From: a virus
Length of the DNA: 24,874 nucleotides
Virus record (IMG/VR): IMGVR_UViG_3300023180_000373
Location: 1-24,874 of that record
Direction: 5' to 3' (one strand)
The first letter of the stretch is position 1; each line of letters opens with the position of its first letter. Shown here in pieces: positions 13,136 to 20,469 of the stretch. The notes beneath the pieces were generated by a model. That model searched no databases. It was not told the origin of the DNA and worked only from the letters and a program-made list of their open reading frames with translations. The position numbers and the translations under genes were made by a program.

Positions 13136-14356
13136 TTAAGCGCGTGCGTTGCCGATCGTATACAACATGCCTTGCACGTCTTTAGCGTGTCCGCGCCAGA
13201 TCAAGCCGGTGCAAAGATCTTTCAAGCATACACCTGCACCGATTAACTTAGCACCATCACGCACGGCGCGGCTGGATACCCATACGCGATTAGCTGAGCC
13301 GTTGCGTCGCGCAGACCGTACAACGTGTAGCCATTGCTCTTTGGTTGGCACGTCTGAACCGCGTAGCGTGTCCGCGCTTTCATCGGCTTTAGCGGCACCA
13401 ATTAGCGCCGCTTCGAACGCTTCATCTACAGGCCAATGAAGAAAAAAGAATCTATCAAGAGTTGATGCGTCGATTTGTTGCGCGGCACTGTATTCGGCGT
13501 CTGCGCCGTTGCCAACAGTATTTGCACCGGCAATGACGATACAGTCAGCATGCTTTTCAATCACGCCGTCCGGTGTGACGGCAAACCCGTTATCAAGCGC
13601 GGCGTTCAATGACTTCAATACATTGTCATTGGCGCAGTCAATCTCATCTAAAAGAATCACGCCACCGTCGCGATACACGCGAATAAATTGCGATTCGTGA
13701 TACTCGCCGCGTGCGTCGCGAATACCGAACAAATCGCCCTTACTAGACTGGCGCGAAAACGCTACAAAGCCGAAAGACAATTCAAGCGCGTCCGCTACGG
13801 CTTTAGCGGCGCTTGTTTTACCTGTACCGGCGGGACCATAAAGCCAAACATTTAGCCGCGCCGTGGCTAGCTGCAGCAATTGCGAAAAATACTTATGCTG
13901 GATTCCTACGTTTTTGAAGTCACCGCTAACTTGCTTGACTTCGATTTGTTTGATTGCTGGCGTTGCGTGTTGCTTGATCAAATCAATAACACGCGTCTCA
14001 TCAAGCTCAGCTTTTGGTGCCGTAAAACCAGTAGCTTGCAGTGCTTGTGCAATGGCTTGTGTAAGTTGATTGTCTGCGCTATTTGTGGCCGGTTGCGTTG
14101 CTGGCGGTGTTGCTGGTATTTCTTCGATTTTCTCGCCGCTAATCAAAGCGTGCGCGGCGTTTTCAGCTGCATCAAAATTATTTAAAACATACGGTTGGAT
14201 AACTTTAATGCAATCAATTTTACTCAGGTAATTTGTGGCAACCGAATTGCCTTTAAAATATCCAGTTTTACGCACGGCGCGGCGTAAATCGTTTAGATCT
14301 AAACTGGCAAGATCAGTGAATGAAGAGATTGTCTGGTTATCGAGTTCAATTTGCAT
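13136..14356 (-). CDS. MoxR/CbbQ-type AAA+ ATPase
   Basis: 406 aa from ATG 14356. An N-terminal helical region of about 80 residues and a proline/threonine linker (about 80-95) precede the AAA+ core: Walker A GPAGTGKT at 174-181, Walker B VILLDEID at 233-240, and a sensor region IVIAGANTVG followed by STLDRFFFLHW, with the arginine finger in LDRF. This is the MoxR/dynein-related class, chaperone-like ATPases that usually work with a VWA-like partner to remodel a target. The DUF7192 protein encoded next is the likely partner. It is the first gene of the leftward block, preceded by a CCTAGTGAG element and the promoter near 14450. Confidence 0.9.
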   Translation of the reverse strand: MQIELDNQTISSFTDLASLDLNDLRRAVRKTGYFKGNSVATNYLSKIDCIKVIQPYVLNNFDAAENAAHALISGEKIEEIPATPPATQPATNSADNQLTQAIAQALQATGFTAPKAELDETRVIDLIKQHATPAIKQIEVKQVSGDFKNVGIQHKYFSQLLQLATARLNVWLYGPAGTGKTSAAKAVADALELSFGFVAFSRQSSKGDLFGIRDARGEYHESQFIRVYRDGGVILLDEIDCANDNVLKSLNAALDNGFAVTPDGVIEKHADCIVIAGANTVGNGADAEYSAAQQIDASTLDRFFFLHWPVDEAFEAALIGAAKADESADTLRGSDVPTKEQWLHVVRSARRNGSANRVWVSSRAVRDGAKLIGAGVCLKDLCTGLIWRGHAKDVQGMLYTIGNARA

Positions 14357-14363
14357 TGCGTGT

Positions 14364-14372
14364 CTCACTAGG
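14364..14372 (-). promoter_or_regulatory. CCTAGTGAG element before the AAA+ gene
   Basis: Exact copy, 7 nt before ATG 14356. It continues ACACGCA, close to the sequence at the DUF7192 gene. Confidence 0.6.
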
Positions 14373-14382
14373 AAAATTAGTT

Positions 14383-14428
14383 GCCGCGAGATTGCGGCGA
14401 AACGGTTGCAACCTGCTTGATCTCAAGC
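14383..14428 (-). promoter_or_regulatory. Leader hairpins of the AAA+ operon
   Basis: Two small hairpins: GCTTG / CAAGC (14428-14415, loop AGAT), close to the predicted transcript start, and GCCGC / GCGGC (14398-14383). Neither has a T-tract. The region 14357-14668 has no gene: it holds these leader structures, the leftward promoter near 14450, AT-rich DNA, and the rightward promoter near 14600. Confidence 0.45.
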
Positions 14429-14441
14429 ATTGCGGTCGATC

Positions 14442-14471
14442 CTTATATATAGTCGCAAGAGTGTCAAGACA
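14442..14471 (-). promoter_or_regulatory. Leftward promoter with 21-bp operator (copy C)
   Basis: The 21-bp element spans 14471-14451 and contains TTGACA at 14467-14462. The -10 box is less clear: TATATA (14449-14444) is 17 bp from an alternative -35 TTGTCT (14472-14467), while TATAAG (14447-14442) is 14 bp from TTGACA. It drives the AAA+ gene. Confidence 0.65.
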
Positions 14472-14589
14472 ATCTTGTGAAAATAATTTTGTGTATCCTG
14501 AAATTTGAATAACTTAAAAGCAGGTAAAGACTGGCTTAAATGCCTAAATGATAAATATTGCATCACGTATTCATTTTGTCGCCGTTATC

Positions 14590-14618
14590 TTGCGACTTTA
14601 CGCAAAATTAAATATGAT
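14590..14618 (+). promoter_or_regulatory. Rightward promoter for the late block
   Basis: TTGCGA (14590-14595), 17 bp, TATGAT (14613-14618), ending about 50 nt before ATG 14669. TCTTGCGACT at the -35 is identical to ten bases of the right half of operator copy C on the other strand, so the two divergent promoters may share a regulator. Confidence 0.6.
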
Positions 14619-14668
14619 TAGCGGCGCTATAGCATAAAATTTAATCATTTATTTACGGATTTAAATGT

Positions 14669-15196
14669 ATGACTAGTTTAAAGCGTGAAAAACGCGATAG
14701 AAAGGGCGAAAACGCTCGCAAAGATTCAATTCAGCGCAGTAAAATTTCGCCGATCGATGTAAACTTAATTGAATCACCACAACAAAGTAATGACGTTTTT
14801 GAAGCTAAACAACAGCTAATAGAACGCGCAAAAAAGAAGCGTTTAGCATTGCTTCAAGAAATGGACGTTCTTTGGGCTGCGGAGCAATATAGAATTCAAT
14901 ATGAAAACGCGAATGCTAAAGAGGACACGCGCGGCGCAGTAACAGCCCTTAACTCTTTACTTGATCGGCTTAAAATATTCGAAAGACTAAGCGCGGAACA
15001 AATCAAACTTAAAGCCGATAAATGGACGCTAACAAATACACGTCAAATGCAGTTAGATTTGGCGCAACATGCCATTCAATCCGGCGACTTAGGATTGGCG
15101 GCGCGAATGATTGAGCAATTATCCAAGCATGCGCCGGAAACGAATGACCTGATTGAGTATGAAAGTCAATTAAATCAGTTACTTGACACTCAATAG
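14669..15196 (+). CDS. Helical phage protein, possible small terminase subunit (175 aa)
   Basis: A highly helical, lysine- and glutamine-rich protein. The N-terminal 35 residues are basic (KREKRDRKGENARKDS). The stretch DTRGAVTALNSLLDRLKIFE followed by a long charged helix and SGDLGLAARMIEQLSKH resembles helices in phage small terminases, and the position upstream of thyX and terL fits. I see no convincing HTH, so this stays tentative; an unrelated structural or regulatory protein is the alternative. It is more AT-rich than its neighbours and lacks a clear ribosome site (only ACGGAT upstream). It is first after the predicted rightward promoter. Confidence 0.6.
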   Translation: MTSLKREKRDRKGENARKDSIQRSKISPIDVNLIESPQQSNDVFEAKQQLIERAKKKRLALLQEMDVLWAAEQYRIQYENANAKEDTRGAVTALNSLLDRLKIFERLSAEQIKLKADKWTLTNTRQMQLDLAQHAIQSGDLGLAARMIEQLSKHAPETNDLIEYESQLNQLLDTQ

Positions 15197-15263
15197 AATA
15201 AGTTCCATATCGTATATTATCGGCCTCATAACGGTAAAGACGTTTTAAAAGCTCATGATTTCA

Positions 15264-15324
15264 GTGACTTAGCGGATTACGGTGCGAACGCTTGAAAAAA
15301 ATGTTCGCACGTGCCGCTAATCAC
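15264..15324 (+). promoter_or_regulatory. Large hairpin between the 175-aa gene and thyX
   Basis: The outer stem GTGA-C-TTAGCGG pairs with CCGCTAA-TCAC (one bulged C). An internal loop separates it from an inner 8-bp stem GTGCGAAC / GTTCGCAC with a 13-nt A-rich loop. It ends 13 nt before a C13 tract. No T-tract follows, so it is not a standard terminator; a packaging-site, RNA-stability or processing element is possible. Confidence 0.5.
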
Positions 15325-15337
15325 GCGCCAGACCACA

Positions 15338-15370
15338 CCCCCCCCCCCCCAGGACCACGACCCCCACCCC
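15338..15370. repeat. C13 homopolymer and C-rich tract
   Basis: Thirteen consecutive Cs at 15338-15350 are followed by CC-rich groups (AGGACCACGA, CCCCCACCCC) to 15370. The complementary strand has several runs of three or more Gs, able in principle to form a G-quadruplex. It is in the non-coding gap 15197-15459 upstream of thyX and terL, where pac or cos sites often lie. An assembly artefact in run length cannot be excluded. Confidence 0.6.
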
Positions 15371-15459
15371 ATATAATTTTTACCTCCCCTGAGCGATTTT
15401 TATACACAGGCAATTTTGTAACGTAATATGTTGCAACTTGTAACTTACAGTGATACAAT

Positions 15460-16095
15460 ATGCACCAAAATAGAGTAGAACTCCTTGAAGTATGCGGTTC
15501 TGATTTCTCTCACGCCCGTGCGGCATGGGCTTCCACGAATGCAGAGATAGACAAGAACCCGAATTACAAGTCACCTGATAAAATAGCGAATCTTTTAAAT
15601 TACTTAGCCGACCATAATCACGGAACACCCTTTGAGCACTCGCTACTCAGCTTTCGTGTAACCGGTGACATCGCTTCCCACATTCACTGCTTAAAGCATC
15701 GCACCGGAGTCTCGATCAATTGCGAGTCTGCTCGATATAAGGAACTAAAAGAGGATCTATACTATCTACCTGATGATTGGCCGGATGAAGAATTCGCAGC
15801 TGCCCAACAGACGATTGAGCACTGCCATGCTCTTTATCATCAGCTAATCGAGCGGTTGGAACCAGTAGTCGGAAGAAAACGAGCAAAAGAGTCAGCCCGG
15901 TTGGTGCTGCCCTATGCACATCAGCTGCGGTGGGTGATGTCGATGAACTTTCGGGCTTTTGTTCACTTTTATACTTTACGGGCTGCATCGGACGCGCAGC
16001 TGGAGATTCAACAAATCGCCGAAGGAATGCTAAAGCTGATTCGTCAAACGGGTAAGTTTCAGCACTCTCTACGCGCACATTCATTGATTGAATGA
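15460..16095 (+). CDS. thyX: Flavin-dependent thymidylate synthase ThyX
   Basis: 211 aa. ThyX methylates dUMP to dTMP using methylene-tetrahydrofolate, with FAD and NADPH. The family's RHR-x7-S motif appears as KHRTGVSINCESARYKE (about residues 78-94): the first arginine is lysine, the HR and following S are kept. Other family features are present: the N-terminal VELLEVCGSDFSHARAAWAS, the HGTPFEHSLLSFRV segment, and MSMNFRAFVHFYTLRAASDA with the later AQ-EI helix. Start ATG 15460 agrees with the family N-terminus, but no good ribosome site precedes it. Its stop overlaps terL's ATG (ATGA), placing a nucleotide gene inside the packaging operon. Confidence 0.93.
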   Translation: MHQNRVELLEVCGSDFSHARAAWASTNAEIDKNPNYKSPDKIANLLNYLADHNHGTPFEHSLLSFRVTGDIASHIHCLKHRTGVSINCESARYKELKEDLYYLPDDWPDEEFAAAQQTIEHCHALYHQLIERLEPVVGRKRAKESARLVLPYAHQLRWVMSMNFRAFVHFYTLRAASDAQLEIQQIAEGMLKLIRQTGKFQHSLRAHSLIE

Positions 16096-17855
16096 TTACC
16101 GATAAGTACAGGGAGATTTTACAGAAGCTCAAAGACGATCCCCTCTTTTACTTCGAGAAAATAATACGGATCGAACGCTTTGGAAGCGGTGAGCTAATTC
16201 CCTTTGTACCAAACGATGTACAGAAAATTCTCCATTATCGGTGTGAAGACCAACTCAAGCGGACTGGTCTGGTTCGACGGGTGGTGCTGAAACCACGGAG
16301 ATCCGGGTTGAGCACGTACTGCTTATCCCGTTTCTACCGTGCGAGCACTTTCTCGCAACAAAAGCGAATCGCGATCGTTGCGCATGATGACGATACCAAT
16401 CTGACCCTCTTTAATATGGTCAGAACGATGGAGAGAAATCATCCTGCCCCGCTAAAACCGAAAGTTGGTTACTCAGGTAAGAGAGAGTTGCACTGGCAAC
16501 AACTGAACACACGTTTTCGTCTCGGTACTGCTGGAGGTTCGGAGATTGTCGGTGACCAGATTTCCTTTCTGCACTGCAGTGAGGTGTCCCGTTGGGGTAA
16601 TTCTGCAAGCGATTATGCTTCTGCTCTGCTCAAGAATGTAGCGATTGCAGACGGGACAGAGGTGCTATTTGAAAGCACCGCACGCGGCGTAGGCGGTTTC
16701 TTCTATCAGATGTTCTGGGATGCTTACGAAAACCAGTCTCGCTCCGGTTACGAAGCAGACTTTTTTCCTTGGTTCGTTTTTGAATCATATACGAAGCCTT
16801 TCATTGATGAAGCGGAGAAGGAGGCGTTTCGCGAGTCCATTGGCAAAGATCCACGCTACGGTGGCGAAGAGGAACTACGCTTACTCGATGAAACCGTAAC
16901 CTACGAAATCGGTGAACAGGGAAACTTAGCGTTCGGAGTAACCCTTGAGAATCTACATTGGCGAAGGCAAGCGATTGACATCAACTGCCAAGGCCGACTG
17001 GAAGACTTTCATCAGGACTACCCGACAACTGCGCGAGAAGCATTCTTAGCATCCGGTCGCATGGTTTTTGAGCGCAACCTGCTGGAGCGCATGCGACAAC
17101 GAATTGACTATGCACCGAAGCCAACGCGTTTCGATCTTCCCGTCAACCGCTTTGCCAATGATACTTCGAGTGCCCTGCGATACCTGATTGAACCGCAGGA
17201 GTTTGGTGAGCTAGAGATATTTCGGGAACCGACTGCCAACGGTGAATATCGTATCGGAGTAGACGTTTCCGAAGGAATTGAAGTCAACGATCGTGATACG
17301 GACTGGTCGGTCGCCACGGTTTTGGATGCTCTATCCTACGAACAAGTCGCGCTACTGCGCACGAAAACGGACCCGGACCTGTTAGCGTGGAAGCTAACGA
17401 CCCTTGCTCAGTATTATAATGAAGCCCTGTTGATCGTTGAACGTAACAATCATGGACTGGTTACACTGCGTTCCCTGCTGGATAAACATCACTACGCTAA
17501 GCTCTATCATGAGATTAAGCTCGATGAACGGGGTATGCGACGGACCAAGCGTGTAGGGTTTCTGACAACGATTCGCAGCCGACCGCAGTTGGTTGATGTA
17601 CTGAGAGAGTTGCTGCGAAACGAGGATCTGCTGGTGCGATCACCGAAGATTCTGGATGAGTTGATGACGTTCGTAGTGTTACCCAATGGCAAGGAAGCAG
17701 CAAATTCTGGCAGTCATGATGACTGTGTAATGTCACTTGCACTAGCTGCTTGGGGGTGCTTAAAAAGCCCGTCGATCTATAGGAATACGGCTTTTGACGC
17801 ACCAAAGCCTGAACCACAAAAACGTAACCTTTTTGCTCATGTTACACCACGGTGA
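16092..17855 (+). CDS. terL: Terminase large subunit
   Basis: 587 aa, the motor and nuclease that packages DNA into the procapsid. The ATPase Walker A variant is KPRRSGLST (67-75), followed by a Walker-B-like segment ISFLHCSEVSRW (about 157-168) with its acidic residue. The RNase H-like nuclease has D in GVDVSEG (about 391), D/E in LLIVERNNHG (about 440-449) and DD in SHDDCVMSLALAAWG (about 541). The protein ends with a basic tail. ATPase and nuclease are both complete, and the length is typical. It is coupled to thyX upstream and overlaps a small acidic gene downstream by 4 nt (GTGA). Confidence 0.92.
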   Translation: MITDKYREILQKLKDDPLFYFEKIIRIERFGSGELIPFVPNDVQKILHYRCEDQLKRTGLVRRVVLKPRRSGLSTYCLSRFYRASTFSQQKRIAIVAHDDDTNLTLFNMVRTMERNHPAPLKPKVGYSGKRELHWQQLNTRFRLGTAGGSEIVGDQISFLHCSEVSRWGNSASDYASALLKNVAIADGTEVLFESTARGVGGFFYQMFWDAYENQSRSGYEADFFPWFVFESYTKPFIDEAEKEAFRESIGKDPRYGGEEELRLLDETVTYEIGEQGNLAFGVTLENLHWRRQAIDINCQGRLEDFHQDYPTTAREAFLASGRMVFERNLLERMRQRIDYAPKPTRFDLPVNRFANDTSSALRYLIEPQEFGELEIFREPTANGEYRIGVDVSEGIEVNDRDTDWSVATVLDALSYEQVALLRTKTDPDLLAWKLTTLAQYYNEALLIVERNNHGLVTLRSLLDKHHYAKLYHEIKLDERGMRRTKRVGFLTTIRSRPQLVDVLRELLRNEDLLVRSPKILDELMTFVVLPNGKEAANSGSHDDCVMSLALAAWGCLKSPSIYRNTAFDAPKPEPQKRNLFAHVTPR

Positions 17856-18100
17856 TTCCGCAATTTCTGCTTAAAGAAATCTCACTGACACCCCCAATGA
17901 GAGTTCCAACTATGGCAATTGAAGAGCTTCATTCGATCTTGGATGATGTTCGGGTTTTCGTGGAGAGATCGCGAGAGCAAGAATATGAGTCTTTTGCAGC
18001 CGTCGAAATGCACAGCAATCTGTTGGATGACATTGAAGAACTGATTGACGAGTACGAAGACGAATACGTTGAAGACGATGACGAGGATTTAGATGATTGA
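17852..18100 (+). CDS. Small acidic protein between terL and portal (82 aa)
   Basis: Starts at GTG 17852 in overlap with the terL stop and ends overlapping the portal ATG by 8 nt. The second half is strikingly acidic (a run of D, E and Y residues ending VEDDDEDLDD). No family is recognised. ATG codons at 17897 or 17912 are alternative starts; the latter begins MAIEELHSILDDV and would skip a less conserved-looking leader. The tight overlaps on both sides support a real gene; a role as packaging or portal accessory is inferred. Confidence 0.65.
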   Translation: MIPQFLLKEISLTPPMRVPTMAIEELHSILDDVRVFVERSREQEYESFAAVEMHSNLLDDIEELIDEYEDEYVEDDDEDLDD

Positions 18101-20381
18101 GCAAGCCCAACCAAGTTATCCCGGTATTGGGCAAGACTCTCTTGCACAATTAGTTCGTGAGAAGTTTGACCGTGCACGGGAATACCGGCAAGCGATTGAA
18201 TCCGATCGTTGGTTACCCGGAGAAGACGCCTATAACGGTATTTTTCCGGATGCTCCGACCTATACGCGAACCAGTGATCGACCACCTTTCATGGCGATCA
18301 CACGTCGTGAAGTCGCCAGTGCACATATTAAGATCAATGCGTTGATGTTTCAGAACGGAGAAATCCCGTTTGTCATTCAACCGACGCGGTATCCCCGTTT
18401 CGTTCCGTCAGATATTCATCAGTTTGCTGATGGCATGGCTGAAATGTCAGACCGTGAACGGCGTCTTTATCTGGATGAACTGCGTAAGGAACTGCCGATT
18501 GACACGATTCTACGAGATCGTGCGAAAAACATTGAAAATCGCATTCGAGATGTACTGGATCGCACGGATTTCACCAATGAAATCTCGAAATGTATACATG
18601 AATTGATACTGCACGGTACCGGAGTCATGAAAAGTCCGGTGCTCATTCATCGTAATTATCCGGTTTATCGTGGTCGCTATGCCAATCGACTACAGAGGAT
18701 CGAGTCAGCCATTGAGCAGGAACTACTTCCGGCCAGTAAATTTGTCAGTATTTTCAATCTTTATCCTTCTCCGGAAGCCGAAAGCCTAGAAGACGTTAGC
18801 TATATTATCGAGCGCAAGCAGCTGTCTTCCGTGCAAGTTCGTCAGATGTTGACGGAACAACGTGGTTTTGATCTGGAAGCCGTTTCTGATGTGCTGGAAC
18901 GTCGGGTCTATTCCAAGGGCAATGAAATAGCGCAGCCGCTAAATCCGCATCAGGAAAGCTACACCGAAGAAGAGAAAGAGTACGAGTTACTTGAATTTTG
19001 GGGGGTATTAGACCAAGACGATCTGGAAGGCTACATCGACACATCCGAGTTGAATAACCTGAGTGTCTTGCCCGTCTGCATCTATGTTCTGGGTGACAGA
19101 ACAGTCAAGGCCACGCTCAGCCCGTATGACGGTATGTTGCCGTATCACTTTGGTTACTGGCAACGGGTACCGCACAGTATCTGGGGTGACGGAGTGTTCT
19201 GGAGCATTCGGGATGTACAGTCCCTGCTAAATTTTAGCATGGCGATGTATGTCGAAGGCAAACAGATTAGCTCTTTACCGATGGCCGGTATGGATGCAAG
19301 CCAGTTAGCGGCGAATGAAGATCCAACGGATCTTTATCCGGGCAAGATCTTTCAGTTTGCTCCGGGTTCGGATGTCGGCAGTGCCTTTAAGCCAATCGTG
19401 ATTCCGGATGTGACTCATGGCCTGATGGATATGATGCAGTTTCTGCAGAGAGAAGCGAATCTTTCCAGTGGACAATCACCAATCGGCATGGGCCAGACCG
19501 CACCTTATCAAACGCGTACCGCGACCGGTATGAGTATTCTGAACACGAATGCGCAGAAACAAACGGCGTCGGTTGTTCAATCGATCAGTAACATATTACG
19601 TGGTGCGATCAACGGAATCTATCGGTGGATCTTAGTGGATACGGATGATCCGAATCTTCATTGTGATGCCGAAGCACTCTGTACAGGTTACGACCGTTTT
19701 GTCGCCGAAGAAATTCACAATCAACAGATGCTTCAGTTTCTGCAGACCGTCATGAACATTCCGGGCTTGACGGAGCAACTGCGCATGGATCGTTTCGCTA
19801 AGCCCATGCTGCGAGCCTTCAACATGAATCCAGATGAGATGCTAAAGACTCCGGAAGAAATGCAGCAATCTCAACTGCAACGTGAAGAAGCAGCCCAGAA
19901 GCAGATGCAGATGGAAGCGCAGAGTAAGGCGCTATTAGCACAGATTGATCAGCAGAAATCAAAGCTCGATGCTGCTCTGGAAGAGAGAAAGTCAATTGGC
20001 GAGCAACGCAGAGATCTTGAGATTCGCAGGATTATGAACCTGATGGAGAACGGACAAGATCCGGGTCCGATTACCGATTTTACAGATCTTAGCGTGATTA
20101 TCCGTGAAGAACTGCAGAAGCAAAAGATGCTGGAAATGCAACGCCGCGAGCAACTTCGTGCGCAGGAAATAGAACGAGATCTTCAATTAGCACAGCTGGA
20201 AGACGCCGAGTATGCAGAACTACAACGCTCACAAGCCCGGTCAGGTGCACCCGCTAACACCGGAAGAGGTGCGAATCCTTCGGCAGAGTCCGATGTGGTT
20301 GCATCTGGAAGAGTACCTGAACTACCGAATTCAACAGGAGTCTCATCTGGCCCTGCAGCCGGTCAACCCCGACCAATGTAA
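18093..20381 (+). CDS. Portal protein (head-tail connector)
   Basis: 762 aa, long for a portal and typical of podovirus-type portals with an extended C-terminus. The N-terminus (KFDRAREYRQAIESDRWLPG, then EDAYNGIF) and the following FMAITRREVASAHIKINALM, then FQNGEIPF fit the usual opening; the core runs to about residue 560. Residues of about 590-700 are a Q/E/K-rich coiled coil (QREEAAQKQMQMEAQSKALL), and the last 60 residues are low-complexity (SGAPANTGRGANPSAES). That tail is overprinted by the next gene in another frame. Portal forms the dodecameric ring through which DNA is packaged. There are no unusual internal stops. Confidence 0.88.
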   Translation: MIEQAQPSYPGIGQDSLAQLVREKFDRAREYRQAIESDRWLPGEDAYNGIFPDAPTYTRTSDRPPFMAITRREVASAHIKINALMFQNGEIPFVIQPTRYPRFVPSDIHQFADGMAEMSDRERRLYLDELRKELPIDTILRDRAKNIENRIRDVLDRTDFTNEISKCIHELILHGTGVMKSPVLIHRNYPVYRGRYANRLQRIESAIEQELLPASKFVSIFNLYPSPEAESLEDVSYIIERKQLSSVQVRQMLTEQRGFDLEAVSDVLERRVYSKGNEIAQPLNPHQESYTEEEKEYELLEFWGVLDQDDLEGYIDTSELNNLSVLPVCIYVLGDRTVKATLSPYDGMLPYHFGYWQRVPHSIWGDGVFWSIRDVQSLLNFSMAMYVEGKQISSLPMAGMDASQLAANEDPTDLYPGKIFQFAPGSDVGSAFKPIVIPDVTHGLMDMMQFLQREANLSSGQSPIGMGQTAPYQTRTATGMSILNTNAQKQTASVVQSISNILRGAINGIYRWILVDTDDPNLHCDAEALCTGYDRFVAEEIHNQQMLQFLQTVMNIPGLTEQLRMDRFAKPMLRAFNMNPDEMLKTPEEMQQSQLQREEAAQKQMQMEAQSKALLAQIDQQKSKLDAALEERKSIGEQRRDLEIRRIMNLMENGQDPGPITDFTDLSVIIREELQKQKMLEMQRREQLRAQEIERDLQLAQLEDAEYAELQRSQARSGAPANTGRGANPSAESDVVASGRVPELPNSTGVSSGPAAGQPRPM

Positions 20382-20469
20382 GGACCATAATTTACGTGTC
20401 GGCAAGATTCAGGCTTTTCGTGAGATTCTGAATTATCCCGACGCATCCTCATCATCTAAAAGAGTATGA
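20212..20469 (+). CDS. Small phage protein overprinting the portal C-terminus (85 aa)
   Basis: Starts inside the portal gene in another frame and shares 170 nt with it, then runs to a stop that overlaps the scaffold ATG (ATGA). The sequence LTPEEVRILRQSPMWLHLEE, then YLNYRIQQE, then LRVGKIQAFREILN fits a recognised type of small helical protein found between phage portal and scaffold genes. A GGAAG lies 13 nt upstream. ATG 20291 is a second possible start but would lose the LTPEEVRILRQSP part. Function unknown. Confidence 0.7.
   Translation: MQNYNAHKPGQVHPLTPEEVRILRQSPMWLHLEEYLNYRIQQESHLALQPVNPDQCKDHNLRVGKIQAFREILNYPDASSSSKRV

Noticed and set aside
10364-14368. In-frame GTG starts four codons upstream of ATG at 10363, 11468, 13110 and 14356
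   Set aside because: The GTG belongs to the CCTAGTGAG element, which is present but out of frame before 10972 and 12086, so it is a signal rather than coding sequence.
15431-15459. Promoter TTGCAA-17-TACAAT directly before thyX
   Set aside because: The -10 box touches the ATG, so transcription would start inside the gene and lose its first codons; no later start fits the ThyX N-terminus. Probably a chance match in AT-rich DNA.
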